Shown here piece by piece: positions 25,666-35,761 of a stretch of 64,000 bases of DNA (its first letter is position 1; each line of letters begins with the position of its first letter). The translations under genes and the position numbers were made by a program. Under the pieces are notes generated by a model, which saw only the letters and a list, made by a program, of their open reading frames with translations, was not told the origin of the DNA and did not search any database. The stretch is taken from assembly GCF_017565645.3 (NCBI RefSeq), contig NZ_CP086136.1, forward strand, positions 2,432,001-2,496,000, given 5' to 3'. Source of the stretch: Bradyrhizobium barranii subsp. barranii. Its GTDB lineage: Bacteria > Pseudomonadota > Alphaproteobacteria > Rhizobiales > Xanthobacteraceae.

Positions 25666-26232
25666 ATGACGACCTACGTGGCCCTGCTTTACAGTGTGGT
25701 TCTCCCGCTCGGCCGGCGATTGGCGATGGCCGAGCTGCGTGCCATGGCGCAAGGCCTCGGCCTCCACGACCCCAGAACCATCGGCGCGACGGGAAATCTG
25801 ACGTTTGACAGCGACAAGGCGTCGATTTCCGAGTTGGAAGAAAATCTCGAAGCCGCCTTCAACGTGCGGTTCGGCAAGCATGTCGCAATCATCGTCCGCA
25901 ACGCTGACGCGTGGCGACGCCTGCTACGCGCAAACCCGTTTCGTGCCGAAGCGACCGCCGATCCGCAAAGGGTCGCTGTTCGCGTGATGCGCAGTCCAAT
26001 CCCGAAAGGCGGCGAAAACGCCCTGGCACGCTATATCAGCGATGAACGAATAGCCGTCGCCGGCGGCGATCTCTGGATCCATTTTACGGGCGATCCAGCG
26101 CGATCGCGTTTGCTTTCGGCGTTAGGCGCGGGGCGCCTGAAGGGCGTCGGCACGTTGCGCAACACGAATACGCTAAGGCGAATCGGTGACGCCGTGACTT
26201 CGGCCCGATCCAGCCAGGCTGATCAAAAATAA
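25666..26232 (+). CDS. DUF1697 domain-containing protein
   Basis: A 188-residue protein: MTTYVALLYSVVLPLGRRLA, then ELRAMAQGLGLHDPRTIGAT and GNLTFDS, then FGKHVAIIVRNADAWRRLLR. This is the DUF1697 pattern, in which the N-terminus normally reads 'YVALLRGINVGG'; here the middle of that loop is changed. The end matches 'GTLRNTNTLRRI' (typically TxRNwxTv). Biochemical function unknown. Confidence 0.85.
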   Translation: MTTYVALLYSVVLPLGRRLAMAELRAMAQGLGLHDPRTIGATGNLTFDSDKASISELEENLEAAFNVRFGKHVAIIVRNADAWRRLLRANPFRAEATADPQRVAVRVMRSPIPKGGENALARYISDERIAVAGGDLWIHFTGDPARSRLLSALGAGRLKGVGTLRNTNTLRRIGDAVTSARSSQADQK

Positions 26233-26298
26233 AATCGATTGCTGGGAAGTGCCCTGTCATCGCAATCCCCCGGGAATAGAGCGGTCATCAACTCAACA

Positions 26299-26427
26299 TC
26301 ACCGCACCCCCGTGCCCTTGCAGCGCTGGCACTTCACCACCTTCTCGCCCTTCTTGAGCAAGCCTTTGCCCTCGCAATTTTTGCATTTCTGCTTCTTTTT
26401 GATGTTCGGGCCTTTTTCACTGACCAT
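26299..26427 (-). CDS. Small DnaJ-type zinc-finger protein
   Basis: A 42-residue protein from the ATG at 26427, preceded by AGGAG. It contains two CxxCxGxG knuckles, CKNCEGKG and CQRCKGTG, exactly the repeat used in the DnaJ cysteine-rich domain, so it should bind one zinc ion. There is no J-domain. It is followed by the universal stress protein gene on the same strand's upstream side. It may act as a small chaperone or nucleic-acid-associated factor; this is inference. Confidence 0.7.
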   Translation of the reverse strand: MVSEKGPNIKKKQKCKNCEGKGLLKKGEKVVKCQRCKGTGVR

Positions 26428-26522
26428 AAAATTCTCCTGCCGCGTGAGAGCGGTCGATTGGCGCCTTGTTTCGGTTGGGCTCGCCCAGCAGAACAGCCAA
26501 GTGGCGTGGGGTAAGCCCTGCA

Positions 26523-26984
26523 CTATGCCGGTTTTGGCACGACCAGCACCGGCACGCTTCCGTACACCAGGACCTCGGATGTCTGGCTGCCCAGAAACAG
26601 CTTCCTGAGGCCGCGACGCCCGTGAGAGGCCATGACGATCAAGTCGCAGCCTCTCGACTCTGCTGTTGCAATGATCGCAGTCGCCGGGTGCGCATTCGGA
26701 ACGTGCAGGAGTTCCGCAGGCGTGCCGATCTGCTCCGACATGGCGCGCGCGTCGTCGAGCACTTTGCCTGCACGGGCTTTGCAGGCTGCGTCATAGCTGT
26801 CAACCTCCTCCTGCGTCGGAATCCATCCCGAGGCGTGTCCGCTCCCATAGTCGACCGGCAGCGCTTCCGTCACCGTGATGATCGTCAGCCTGGCGTTCAA
26901 CGCCTTCGCCAGGGCAATGCCATGCTCAACGCCTTTTCGCGCGACGTCCGATCCGTCCGTGCTCAAGAGAATGTTGGCGTACAT
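26523..26984 (-). CDS. Universal stress protein (UspA family)
   Basis: A 153-residue UspA-fold protein: MYANILLSTDGSDVARKGVE, then LTIITVTEALPV, LIVMASHGRRGLRKLFLGSQ and TSEVLVYGSVPVLVV. The ATP-binding pattern G-2x-G-9x-G-S/T is partly kept (GRRGLRKLFLGSQTSEV), so nucleotide binding is plausible. The start at 26984 is preferred over 27011. USPs of this type are commonly induced by low oxygen or stationary phase in rhizobia. Confidence 0.92.
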   Translation of the reverse strand: MYANILLSTDGSDVARKGVEHGIALAKALNARLTIITVTEALPVDYGSGHASGWIPTQEEVDSYDAACKARAGKVLDDARAMSEQIGTPAELLHVPNAHPATAIIATAESRGCDLIVMASHGRRGLRKLFLGSQTSEVLVYGSVPVLVVPKPA

Positions 26985-27325
26985 TCGACCAATCCTTTGC
27001 TCTTCGAACAAAGTGATGCCTGGGTAATATGGTCTTATACGCGCCGTGGGTCCATGCGCGTTTTCGGTCTCGCCGTCACAGCCTCAACAAGGCTCGCCTC
27101 GCACCGCGTGGACGCGTCCGGTTCTCGGCTAACTAAACTTTTATTCACGTTCGGTGCAGGCAACCGAATCCGGCGTAGAGCTCTGTCTCGTGTCCGAGAA
27201 GATTGTACGCGCCTCGGAAACTACTTTGTGACTTGGGAATAAGCGCGCGACAACGCACGTCTAAGGGTGGTGGGATCGGATCTCTTGCCTCGCGGGGGAT
27301 CCCCCAAACGAAAGGAACCACCACG

Positions 27326-27589
27326 ATGACACCATTCAAAAATCCCATCGCGTCAGTCCTGTCCAAGGCCCTGTTGACCGGACTGGTCGTCACCGCAATC
27401 TTCAGCACGCCGCTCCAGGCGCGTGAGCACCGCACCGGCGATCGGCGCACCGAGCAGGGCGTGGGGGCGAGCTCTCGCTTCGAGGGCGAGCGATCGATCG
27501 CTACGCCGGCCTACCACGCATTTGCGCCAGTACCCTCGGATCAACCGGGTGGAGTTTGCGACCACGGGGATAACCCGATGATATGCTGA
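27326..27589 (+). CDS. Small secreted protein, unknown
   Basis: An 87-residue protein from the ATG at 27326, with AAAGGAACC upstream. It has a signal peptide (KALLTGLVVTAIFSTPLQAR) and a polar mature part with two Cys residues near the end (GVCDHGDNPMIC), possibly one disulfide. It was probably exported. No family recognised. Confidence 0.6.
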   Translation: MTPFKNPIASVLSKALLTGLVVTAIFSTPLQAREHRTGDRRTEQGVGASSRFEGERSIATPAYHAFAPVPSDQPGGVCDHGDNPMIC

Positions 27590-27749
27590 GCATCCGACCT
27601 TGCCGGCGTTCGCAAGGATTGGCGCGCGGTGCGAAGCTCAAAGTAGCTTGGTCATTTTCATCGCAACTTGCCGCACAGTTTAACGCCATTTCGGCCGACT
27701 GAGCGGCAGATTGCAGACCTGGCCGCCATGTGTGTCGAGGCGGATCAGG

Positions 27750-30700
27750 TCAATGGCGTGCACTGTCGGGCCGCGAAGGCAGAGAGGTCATTGCTTCCAG
27801 TTGCGCTGTTCGCGTCGCCAACATGGCGAGCAAGCTCTTGTGCAGCCGATCCCCGGGTTCGAAATTTTGCGCGAGCCTTCGGACGGTCTCGACAAATCGC
27901 ATGCGATACGTCGCCGCCCTGTCGACGTCTCCGTACTTCGCGAAGATCTCGGCGGCCGTGCGGTACACCCGCCAGGAAGCAATCGGGAAGTCGGCACTGT
28001 CGACGATCTCCAGCGCGCGGGACAGCTGCAACCGGGCCTCCGCTGAATTGCCCAGGGCAAGCGCAGTACGGGCGAGCAGTCCGTGGGCCTGGGCCAGGTG
28101 ATTGAGATCCGAGCCGTGGCCACATAGTCGTGGAGCTGGCGCGCACAGCTCTCAGCCTGCGCAAAGTCGTCAACCTGCAAGTAATATTCGCCGAGACAAT
28201 GATACACCTGTGTCGCGGCGGTAAATTCGATGTCGATGCCTTCTTCATGCCTGCGGCGCTCGATGTCATCAAATTGCCTGCGAGCTCCCGACGGGTCGTT
28301 CAGCCCGACATAGGCCTTGGCAAGGACGGCCCGCTTGTGGAAGTAGGTCGACTGATCTCCGACCAGCAGACTATCGTCGACGCTTTCGCAGAGCTCACGG
28401 GCTCCATCAAAGTCCATCGCTTCGACGTGCAACCACGCAAGCGTCAGCCGGCACAATGCGCTGCTGGGGCCGTTCGCGTTCCTGACGGCCAGTTCGAGGC
28501 CGGCCGTGATTTCACGTCGCAATTCGCGCCATTCGCCCAGATGAATAAGCGCGATTGATTCAAGAACGTTGAACAGAACAAAAGTGTAGACGTCGCCGGC
28601 CAGACGCGCCAGCCGCTTGCCTTCCGTGCCGGCGCGGCGGCACTCCTGGTACCGCGACCTCCAGCAATCGACGATACCGGATATTCCATTGCGTCTGATC
28701 AGGATGCCATAATTCGTGGCAGTCGCGCTCAGCTCGATCGCCCTGTCGCAGAGCGTGGCATCCTGTTTGCGCCAGCCGTTGAGGAACAGGTTGACGCTCG
28801 CGCTGCTGCCCTGGACCAGAGCCTTGAATGTGTCGTCCGCCAGCGCCTGGCTTCGCGACAGCACATCTTCAGCGGCCTCAAGGCAGGCGTGGCGATCCAC
28901 GCGCAAGCAGAGGCTGCTCACGGCCGTGAGGCCGTTGAGCTGTTGCTTGATCTCGCCCGCTTGTTCGGCGCAGGCAATCATGTCTCGCAGATCACGGATG
29001 GAGCCGGCGAGGTCGCCGCACGAGCGAAGAGCCCAGCTTCGCTCCCGCAAAAGGGCGACGCGGGTTGAGAATTTGTCGGCAGCATCGAAACGATCGAGTA
29101 TGCCAAGCGCGCGGGTAAGATAGCTTGCGGCCTCCGCATGGCCGAGGCGTTTCGTCGAGTTCTTTGCCGCTTCCCGGAGGTAACGCAACGCGCTCGGAAA
29201 GTCGCGACCCTGCTCGAAGTGAAGTGCGAGCGCGGGCGCAATTTCCGGGGTGCGGCCGGCATAGGCCTCCTCCAGCCTCTTGCCCAGGCGCTTGTGCGTT
29301 TGTGCGCGGCGCCCGGGCGGCAGATTCTGGTAAATGATGTTCTGATAGAGAATGTGCCGGAAAGCGTAGCAGCCCGAATAGGTGCCATCGGGCCACTCGG
29401 AGACCCCCGAACGAACGAGGATCTGATCCTTCCGGATCGACGCTTCGATGTCCCTTTCAACGTCGATCGCATCGTCGGACAGGCCGGCCGCAACGAGGGC
29501 CGCCGAAAATTCTTCGCCGGCAACGCTGGCGACATCGAGCAGACGCCGCTCGTTGTCGGTGAGGCGATCGAGCTCGTGGCCGATCATGTTCACGAGGCTG
29601 TCCGGAATGCGGTCCTGCGCAAATGCCGCCTGTGAGGACAGGCGCCATCCGTCGTCCATTTCGATGATCGACTCCTGGTCGATCAAGTGCTTGAGCAGCG
29701 TGGCAACAAACAGGGGATGTCCCAGCGTTCGCTCGAATACCGGCTTTGACAGGCTGGAGGCAAGTTGCTCGTCGTCGAAGCGCAATGCCAGGTAACGCTC
29801 GACCTCCGGACGCGACAACCGATCGAGGCGCAATTCGCTGCAGTATCCGTGAATCTCGAGGTCCCGGTGCAGGCGAGGGATGGGATGCCCGCCGACGGAA
29901 CTGTCGGCCGGACGATAGGAGCAGAGGACCAGCACGCGCGCGTTGCCGTTCCCGCGCGCGAAGCGAGACAGTACGTCGAGTGTCGCGAAGTCGCTCCAGT
30001 GCAGATCTTCGAGAACAAGAACCCAGGGGCGGTCGATGCTCAGCGCTTCCAGAAGATCGCAGAATTCGCGCAGCATCCGCTCGCGCGTCGCGCCGAACAC
30101 TTCGTCCTGGAAAGCCGCGCGTTCCGATGCGTCGATGACGCCTGGCAATTGCAGGATCCAGGTGGGTGCGTGGGCGCGAATGGCCGAAATCAATTCCGGA
30201 CCGTTTGCGCGATAACGGCTCACCAGCGCATCGATGAGTGGAAGAAAGACTTCGTCGGTTCCGAACCGTTCGGTGCAGCGCCCATAGAGCTGATCGAAGC
30301 CCTGTTCCGTCAGCTGCTCGAGCGCCTTGGCGATGAAGGCCGTTTTGCCGATCCCGGCTTCTCCGGTGACAAAAGTCATCTGCCGTTTGCCGGAAAGGAC
30401 GTGCCGCGTCATCTGGTCGATCGTCGCGAAGGAGGGGTCCGGCCGACCACCAGGGTGGAGATTTCGGTTTTCAGAGGTACGACCGCGTTCTCGACCTCCC
30501 TGGCCGCTTCCCGCACCGTGCCGATAAAGCGGACGCCTTTGCGCGGCAAAGTCTTGATCAGCCGCTGCGCCTCGCCGGAAGCGCCTATTCCGGTACGGGC
30601 TGCGTTGATGCGGGTGGTGAGCGCCGACTCCGAGACGATGCGCCCGCCCCAAATTGCACCGATCAGATCGTCCTTGGTCACCACCCGGGTGCGGTGGCGG

Positions 30701-30894
30701 ATCAGATATTCGAGGATGTCAAAAACCTGGGGCTGCAACGGGATCGTACGTCCGTCACGGCGCAATTCCCGCCGGTCGGTGTCGAGGACAAACTCGTCAA
30801 ATAGGTACAGCAAAACAATGCCTTCGGAGGTGTGCGCAAGGCGGATATTCAACCGGTACGCGGGCCCGAAAGCAAGCACACCCTTCAGAATCAA
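27750..30894 (-). pseudogene. Winged-helix / AAA ATPase / TPR regulator, two frameshifts
   Basis: It encodes an OmpR-type winged helix (FDEFVLDTDRRELRRDGRTI, then LPRKGVRFIGTVRE), then an AAA domain (Walker A TGEAGIGKT; Walker B VLVLEDLHWSD), then TPR-like repeats to LAMLATRTAQLEAM. The frame breaks near 30438-30444 (expected VVGRDPSF; one G of a GGG run missing) and near 28108-28112 (expected TARDLNHLAQ; again one G missing). With both restored the span is 1049 codons, the usual length of such MalT/AfsR-like regulators. It is transcribed away from 30995. It is either a young pseudogene or an assembly artefact. The true start may be a TTG about 28 codons in, after GAAGG. Confidence 0.8.
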
Positions 30895-30994
30895 GGAAAC
30901 GATAAGAACAAATTAAGCTCGCCTTAAAGCGTGGCCCCGCGTCCCGCTCGATACTTCCGGCCGTATCCGGTCACTCACACAAGGTGTTCGTGTC

Positions 30995-31330
30995 ATGCGC
31001 TTGGAAGATAAGGCACGGCGTCTCACCCGCGTGTTCTATGGGTTGTTGCTTCACAAGATGTTTCAGTCGCTCGTGGCATCCTCCGTACCATTGTTTAACG
31101 GCAGAGCTTCAGCCAGAGGCGATGCGTCAATTTCAGCGAGTTCGTTTGTCGCCTCCACGGGGTCTTCCCGAAAGGAAGGCTGGTTTGGGCGCCTCCTTCA
31201 AGCGCTCCACCATGCGCGACGGCTGCAGGCAGAGCGCACCCTTCGACAGAACCACCACCTGATCGACAATGCGTGGCCCCAGTTTGCCTCTCGGTCAGAT
31301 GTTGGAGGGCGAGACAATGCCGGTCAGTGA
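30995..31330 (+). CDS. Hypothetical protein
   Basis: A 111-residue protein ending in GWFGRLLQALHHARRLQAER and TLRQNHHLIDNAWPQF, a basic amphipathic C-terminal segment of a type seen in short Bradyrhizobium proteins. The N-terminal half is poorly defined. It overlaps the next gene by 14 bp. Function unknown. Confidence 0.45.
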   Translation: MRLEDKARRLTRVFYGLLLHKMFQSLVASSVPLFNGRASARGDASISASSFVASTGSSRKEGWFGRLLQALHHARRLQAERTLRQNHHLIDNAWPQFASRSDVGGRDNAGQ

Positions 31331-31505
31331 AAAGTCGCCCGAACGCAAGCTTCGGATTTCGGCGCCGGGCGAGACTACGCTGCTCGCAACGATCGCCATC
31401 TGCGTTGTCATTTTTCACATCCTTGCAGCCACGATGTTGACGTCGACCCGCCAGAGCGATGCCGGGGCACCGCCCGAGCCGCCCGGACTGTCGTCCGGGG
31501 ACTGA
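31317..31505 (+). CDS. Small single-pass membrane protein
   Basis: A 62-residue protein from the ATG at 31317 (GGAGGG upstream). One membrane helix, TLLATIAICVVIFHILAA, is followed by a Pro/Gly-rich tail. It precedes the TSUP permease gene by 47 bp and is probably in the same transcript. Function unknown. Confidence 0.5.
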   Translation: MPVSEKSPERKLRISAPGETTLLATIAICVVIFHILAATMLTSTRQSDAGAPPEPPGLSSGD

Positions 31506-31552
31506 TCGCCAGGTCGCTATTCCAGGATTTGACAGACAAGAAGGGTTAGCTC

Positions 31553-32281
31553 ATGGGCGACATGGCGTCGTTTTGCCTGCTCAGCATCGCGGTGTTTTGC
31601 GGCGCTTTCGTCTCGGGCCTCGCGGGCTTTGCCTTTTCGGCGGTGGCCGGCGCGATTCTCCTTCACGTTCTCCCACCACGGGAGGCGGTCCCGCTGATGA
31701 TGGCCTGCAGCATCACCGTGCAAGCCGCGGGTCTTTGGGCGCTGAGAAAAAGCATCTGCTGGAAGCAGAGCTCGGGACTGGTCATCGGCGGATTGCTCGG
31801 CGTTCCGATCGCCGTGTGGTTGCTGCAAGCTGCAGACGCCCGGATCTTCAGGGAGAGCTTTGGTCTCGCCGTCGCCTGCTACGCGGCCTACACGTTATTC
31901 CGGCCGGTGCTCTCTCATCGCTCGCAGATGAATGCGGGACGTAATGCATTGATCGGCTTCGGTGGAGGCTTTGTCGGCGGGTTGACGGCAATGCCGGGTG
32001 CAATACCGACCATATGGTGTGACATCCACGGCGTGCCGAAAACCGAACAGCGCGGAATGGTTCAACCCTTCATCGCCGCGATGCAGATATTCGCACTTGG
32101 TCTCATGCTGATCCGAGGAGATCTGTCGACAAAGGTCCTGGCTGACTTCGCCGTCGGCATCCCGGCGCTCGTTGCAGGAACGGCGCTCGGGATTTACGTC
32201 TTTCGCTGCGTCAATGACGCGCTGTTCCGGCGAATTATCCTCAGCATCTTGCTGGTTTCGGGACTGCTGCTGGTATTGTAG
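31553..32281 (+). CDS. TSUP family permease (TauE/SafE-like)
   Basis: A 242-residue membrane protein with about eight helices: FCLLSIAVFCGAFVSGLAGF is the conserved TSUP start, and the second half repeats it as IGFGGGFVGGLTAMPGAIPT. TSUP proteins export sulfite or other organosulfur or carboxylate anions. The substrate cannot be assigned from the sequence. It ends with ILSILLVSGLLLVL. Confidence 0.88.
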   Translation: MGDMASFCLLSIAVFCGAFVSGLAGFAFSAVAGAILLHVLPPREAVPLMMACSITVQAAGLWALRKSICWKQSSGLVIGGLLGVPIAVWLLQAADARIFRESFGLAVACYAAYTLFRPVLSHRSQMNAGRNALIGFGGGFVGGLTAMPGAIPTIWCDIHGVPKTEQRGMVQPFIAAMQIFALGLMLIRGDLSTKVLADFAVGIPALVAGTALGIYVFRCVNDALFRRIILSILLVSGLLLVL

Positions 32282-32671
32282 TTACGCCGGTCGCGCCTCC
32301 AGTTACAATGGCAGCCATCCGAGTACGGCGCGCAGTACCACTGTCGCCGTAATCCCTTAAGCGTGAGCCGAACCATTCGGTGGGCTGTGCTGCTGGCCCT
32401 GCTGAGGTCATCTTTCGCTTGCCGGAGGCTGCTGCTGGTCAAAACGCGCGACCTCGCGGGTGCAGCTCCGTTGGGTGGGTTGTCGACGGCGTCCGCCTCC
32501 TCCAAGTTAGGCAATACCTAAAATTCGATCGATCCGATTAGGCGGACCTTATGCCCGATCCAAGGCGGCGGGAATGATTTTACCGCGTGTTCAGGTCTGG
32601 GTGGTGTCATCGCCCATTGCTTTGAAATCCCGCTTTTGTCGTTCGATCATTTTCAAACTGCGAGCGCATCA
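32282..32671. other. Intergenic stretch, no supported gene
   Basis: Open frames here are short and overlap on both strands without ribosome sites or recognisable protein features. The region separates the TSUP permease gene from the DUF2336 gene. Confidence 0.4.
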
Positions 32672-33787
32672 ATGGCTGCTATCACGTCATTCCTGGCCGA
32701 GTTGGACGAAGCAGTTGCGAGAGGAAATCCCGAGAGTTGTCTGCGGGCGCTCTGGCATGCGGCGGACATCCTGATCGCCGGCACGTATTCCGAGGAGCAG
32801 ATCTGGACGTTCGGTGAGGTCATCGGTCGTCTCGCGCAGGAGATTGAAACGAGCGCGCGGGCGAAGCTCGCAGGAAAGCTCGCATGCAGCTCAAATGCGC
32901 CCTATGCGTTGACCCGGCAGATGGCAAGCGACGACTGCATCGATGTCGCATGGCCGGTTCTCAGTCAGTCGGAGCGCCTCGACACCGAGACATTGATTGC
33001 GTGTGCCAAGAACAAGAGCCAGCAACATTTGCTTGCAATCTCCAAGCGGCAAACGGTCCCGGAAACGGTCACCGATGTCCTGGTGGTGCGCGGATCTCCC
33101 GAGGTCGTAACCTCGGTCGCATCGAATGCCGGTGCTAGTCTCTCCAAATCCGGATTTCTGCACCTGGTGCGGCGGTCGGAAGGGGATTCGATCCTCGCTG
33201 AGTCGGTGGGACTTCGTAAGGATATTCCTCGACATCTCTTCCACCAGTTGATCGCCAAAGCCTCTGAAGAGGTGCGGCAAAAGCTGAAGAGGGAGCGTCC
33301 GGATATCGAACATCAGGTCCATCGCGTCGTCGTCGATGTCACCGGGGCCATTCACGCCAGGTTTGGCCCGGCGTCGAAGGATTACTTCACGGCGAAACGC
33401 ACGGTTGCAAAACTGCACGAGAGAGGCGAATTGACGGAAGACAAGGTCTTCGAGCTTGCTCACTCTCTCAAGTTCAACGAGACCACCGTTGCCCTGTCGT
33501 TGCTCTGTGGGCTTCCAATAGACGTCGCGGAACGGGCATTGATCGAGAAGGATCGCGAGCCGGTGTTGATCCTGGCCAAGTCTCTCGATTTCTCATGGCC
33601 CACCACGATGGCGCTGCTGTTCCTGGGCGCGGCCAACTACCGGATAACCGTTGGCGAGCTGGATCAATTGAAGATCGATTTCCACCGGTTGAATGTCAAA
33701 GCGTGCCGGGAGGTCGTCACCATCTACCGAACGCGAAAGGAGGAGGTTTTCGGCGGCTCGTTTCAACAGCCTCGGCGCATGATCTAG
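32672..33787 (+). CDS. DUF2336 domain-containing protein
   Basis: A 371-residue, almost fully helical protein of HEAT-like repeats: DVAWPVLSQSERLDTETLIA, then SKRQTVPETVTDVLVVRGSP, EVVTSVASNAGASLSKSGFL and PRHLFHQLIAKASEEVRQKL. This is the DUF2336 pattern of alphaproteobacterial proteins sometimes linked to two-component signalling. An ATG at 32636 is an alternative start; neither has a strong ribosome site. Confidence 0.88.
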   Translation: MAAITSFLAELDEAVARGNPESCLRALWHAADILIAGTYSEEQIWTFGEVIGRLAQEIETSARAKLAGKLACSSNAPYALTRQMASDDCIDVAWPVLSQSERLDTETLIACAKNKSQQHLLAISKRQTVPETVTDVLVVRGSPEVVTSVASNAGASLSKSGFLHLVRRSEGDSILAESVGLRKDIPRHLFHQLIAKASEEVRQKLKRERPDIEHQVHRVVVDVTGAIHARFGPASKDYFTAKRTVAKLHERGELTEDKVFELAHSLKFNETTVALSLLCGLPIDVAERALIEKDREPVLILAKSLDFSWPTTMALLFLGAANYRITVGELDQLKIDFHRLNVKACREVVTIYRTRKEEVFGGSFQQPRRMI

Positions 33788-34109
33788 GATCGCAATTGCG
33801 GCGCGCAATTACGGTGCCAGTGCACCCAATTCGTGAGCCTTCGAACCCGCGAAACGGCCGGAGTCATTGAATGCACCGTCACCGCAATCCCGACGTCAGA
33901 CATGCGTGGATGCGGGTGCGGCTCACGCAACGGTGAGCGTGCTGATGTGCCGTTCGCGCAGCTGTGATTTTCCACGGCGTGTCTTTTCCCAACCGCATAC
34001 CTAACTAATCCTTGTCAAAAAAATTCGCAGGAAACGCTTTCAACAGAGCAGCCGATTCTAGCCAACGCGAACGCTCCGCACGAAGACAACAACCGTTCGG
34101 AGTACGATT
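33788..34109. other. Intergenic stretch with a dispersed short repeat
   Basis: No gene is supported. Positions 33835-33890 resemble 22367-22422 (AGCCTTCGA...CCC, then TGCACCGTCACCGCAATCC), and the 17-bp core recurs inverted at 25567-25582. See the findings. Confidence 0.45.
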
Positions 34110-34388
34110 ATGATTGGATTCAGGACTTCCATTATTGCAGCGATGATGTCGATTGGCGCGATAAGCTCTGCAAGTGCCCAGTGCCCGACGTGGGCGACTC
34201 AAAATCCAGCTTCGTTTCAGGCGCAATATCCCAATAGGGATATATTGAACGACTGCGAGTTAACGCCAGCGGGCAGAATGGGCCTCGAACTCCCTGGCGG
34301 CGCGGCTCCCTGGTATGGGGCCAACAGGGCTTATGGGGCAATACCTGGCGTTGCTCAACACCACAGCTTTCAGCACCGATCGCGGTGA
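34110..34388 (+). CDS. Small secreted protein, unknown
   Basis: A 92-residue protein with signal peptide MIGFRTSIIAAMMSIGAISS and a cleavage site at ASA-QCP. The mature part has two Cys residues (QCPTWATQNPASF and NDCELTPAG) and is rich in Gly, Ala and Tyr near the end. No family recognised. Confidence 0.6.
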   Translation: MIGFRTSIIAAMMSIGAISSASAQCPTWATQNPASFQAQYPNRDILNDCELTPAGRMGLELPGGAAPWYGANRAYGAIPGVAQHHSFQHRSR

Positions 34389-34448
34389 GTAGTGGCCGTT
34401 CTTTCCGGGACGGTTGCGTTGCAGGCCCAAAAATCGGGAGACAAGTCG

Positions 34449-35275
34449 ATGACATCACAAACCGACGAGGCCGCGCAGTCCAGGCTTATGGCGGACATCC
34501 CGTACGATCAGCAGACGAAGATCACGATCGAGCGCAGAGGCCAAATTGTACTGATTGGCATCAATCGGCCTTACATCGACAACCGGCTGGATCCGGATGC
34601 GACAGAAAGCGTGGCGAGAGCATACTACGAGTATGATCGAGACCCCTCGCTCCGTGCGGCGGTTCTGTTCGGCTATGGCGACCGCTTCTCCAGAGGTGTC
34701 GATGTCGATGCCTACAAGGAAAAAAGATGATGGATGGGCCCGGCTTCATCGACCCTCTAGGGCGGACCAGGCCAGCGCTCACGAAGCCTCTGGTTGTCGC
34801 GGTGCATGGCGACACCTGGAATATGGCGCACGAGCTTTTCCTTGTAGCGGACATACGCGTAGCGTCGGAAGACACGGAGTTCGGTCAGGATGAGAACACG
34901 CACGGCCGTTTTCCCGGAGGCGGTGCAACGGTTCGTTTCCCCAGAGAAGCCGGATGGGGAAATGCCATGCGGTTCATTCTAACAGGCGATCATTGGGGTG
35001 CGAAGGAAGGCCTCCGGATGGGAACGGTTCAGGAAGTGGCCCCAAACCGAGATGCGGCTCTCGCGAAGGCTGTCGAGATCGCCAACAAGATCGCCGCATG
35101 CGGCCCTCTCGGGATTAAGACGTCCCTGGCCTCCTCCCGTATGGCGCTCGAAGACTCTCAGGCGGCGCTCGCTAAGCTCGGCGACCAATATCGTGCGCTG
35201 CTCACGACCAGGGATTTCCAGGAAGGCCGTGATGCCGAGGCACAAAAGCGTCCACCCGTTTACGAGGGACGGTGA
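34449..35275 (+). CDS. Enoyl-CoA hydratase/isomerase (crotonase), split in two frames
   Basis: The first part (34449-34730) carries the crotonase N-terminus: ITIERRGQIVLIGINRPYID, then AAVLFGYGDRFSRGVDVDAY. It stops at TGA. The rest (from ATG at 34727 overlapping that TGA) holds KPLVVAVHGDTWNMAHELFL, RVASEDTEFGQDENTHGRFP and GGGATVRFPREAGWGNAMRF, ending PPVYEGR. The oxyanion-hole segment (GYGDRFSRG) is in part one and the second half of the active site in part two. An A6 run at 34720-34725 lies at the break; slipping -1 there fuses them into one protein of about 276 residues. It could be a slippage-decoded gene, a reinitiation pair or a pseudogene. Confidence 0.75.
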
Positions 35276-35439
35276 CAACAAGCTCGCGAACGGTCGTGTT
35301 GCGTTCGCGTATCGCCAGCGTATTTGGTTCTACCAAGTCTCGCCGAAGGGCAGGCGCTCTTCGACTGTTGGGCGACGTGCCACGCCTCATTGGGATGGCG
35401 GCGGGCTGGATAAAGAAGTCGTTGGGTGCATCGGGACGG

Positions 35440-35528
35440 GGTTGGCAGTCAACCTCAAAACGGCAAAGGCTCTCGACGTGGCTGTACCGCCAGGGCTCCT
35501 CGCCCGCACCGACGAAGTGATCGAGTGA
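35440..35528 (+). pseudogene. C-terminal remnant of an ABC_sub_bind-type receptor
   Basis: It reads LAVNLKTAKALDVAVPPGLL and ends ARTDEVIE, closely matching the C-terminus of the complete receptor downstream (LVINLKTARALGLKVPESFL...RADEVVE). The upstream part is lost. It suggests that a tandem array of these receptors once existed here. Confidence 0.65.
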
Positions 35529-35761
35529 GGACGGCTTACTTCTACCGATGGCTCCAATGCGAAGTGCAAGCGAACTGCGAAGTGGTCCGCTTATCGGGGC
35601 GGACCGGAAGTGACCGGCCGACCTCCCAAGCGCCGTTTTTGACCCGTTGCGGACATTGCGTCGCACGGTTAGGGCGGGCTGCCAGCCCTTTTCTCGCTCG
35701 GCTCCCGGTTGAAAGATGCCAGGCTGTATGCCTCAGTCGGGCGCTTCAAACGAGTAACTCA

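Noticed and set aside
34720..34726. Classic -1 ribosomal slippery heptamer
   Set aside because: AAAAAAG is present, but in the zero frame it is read GAA-AAA-AGA, not A-AAA-AAG, so tandem P/A-site slippage is not properly phased.
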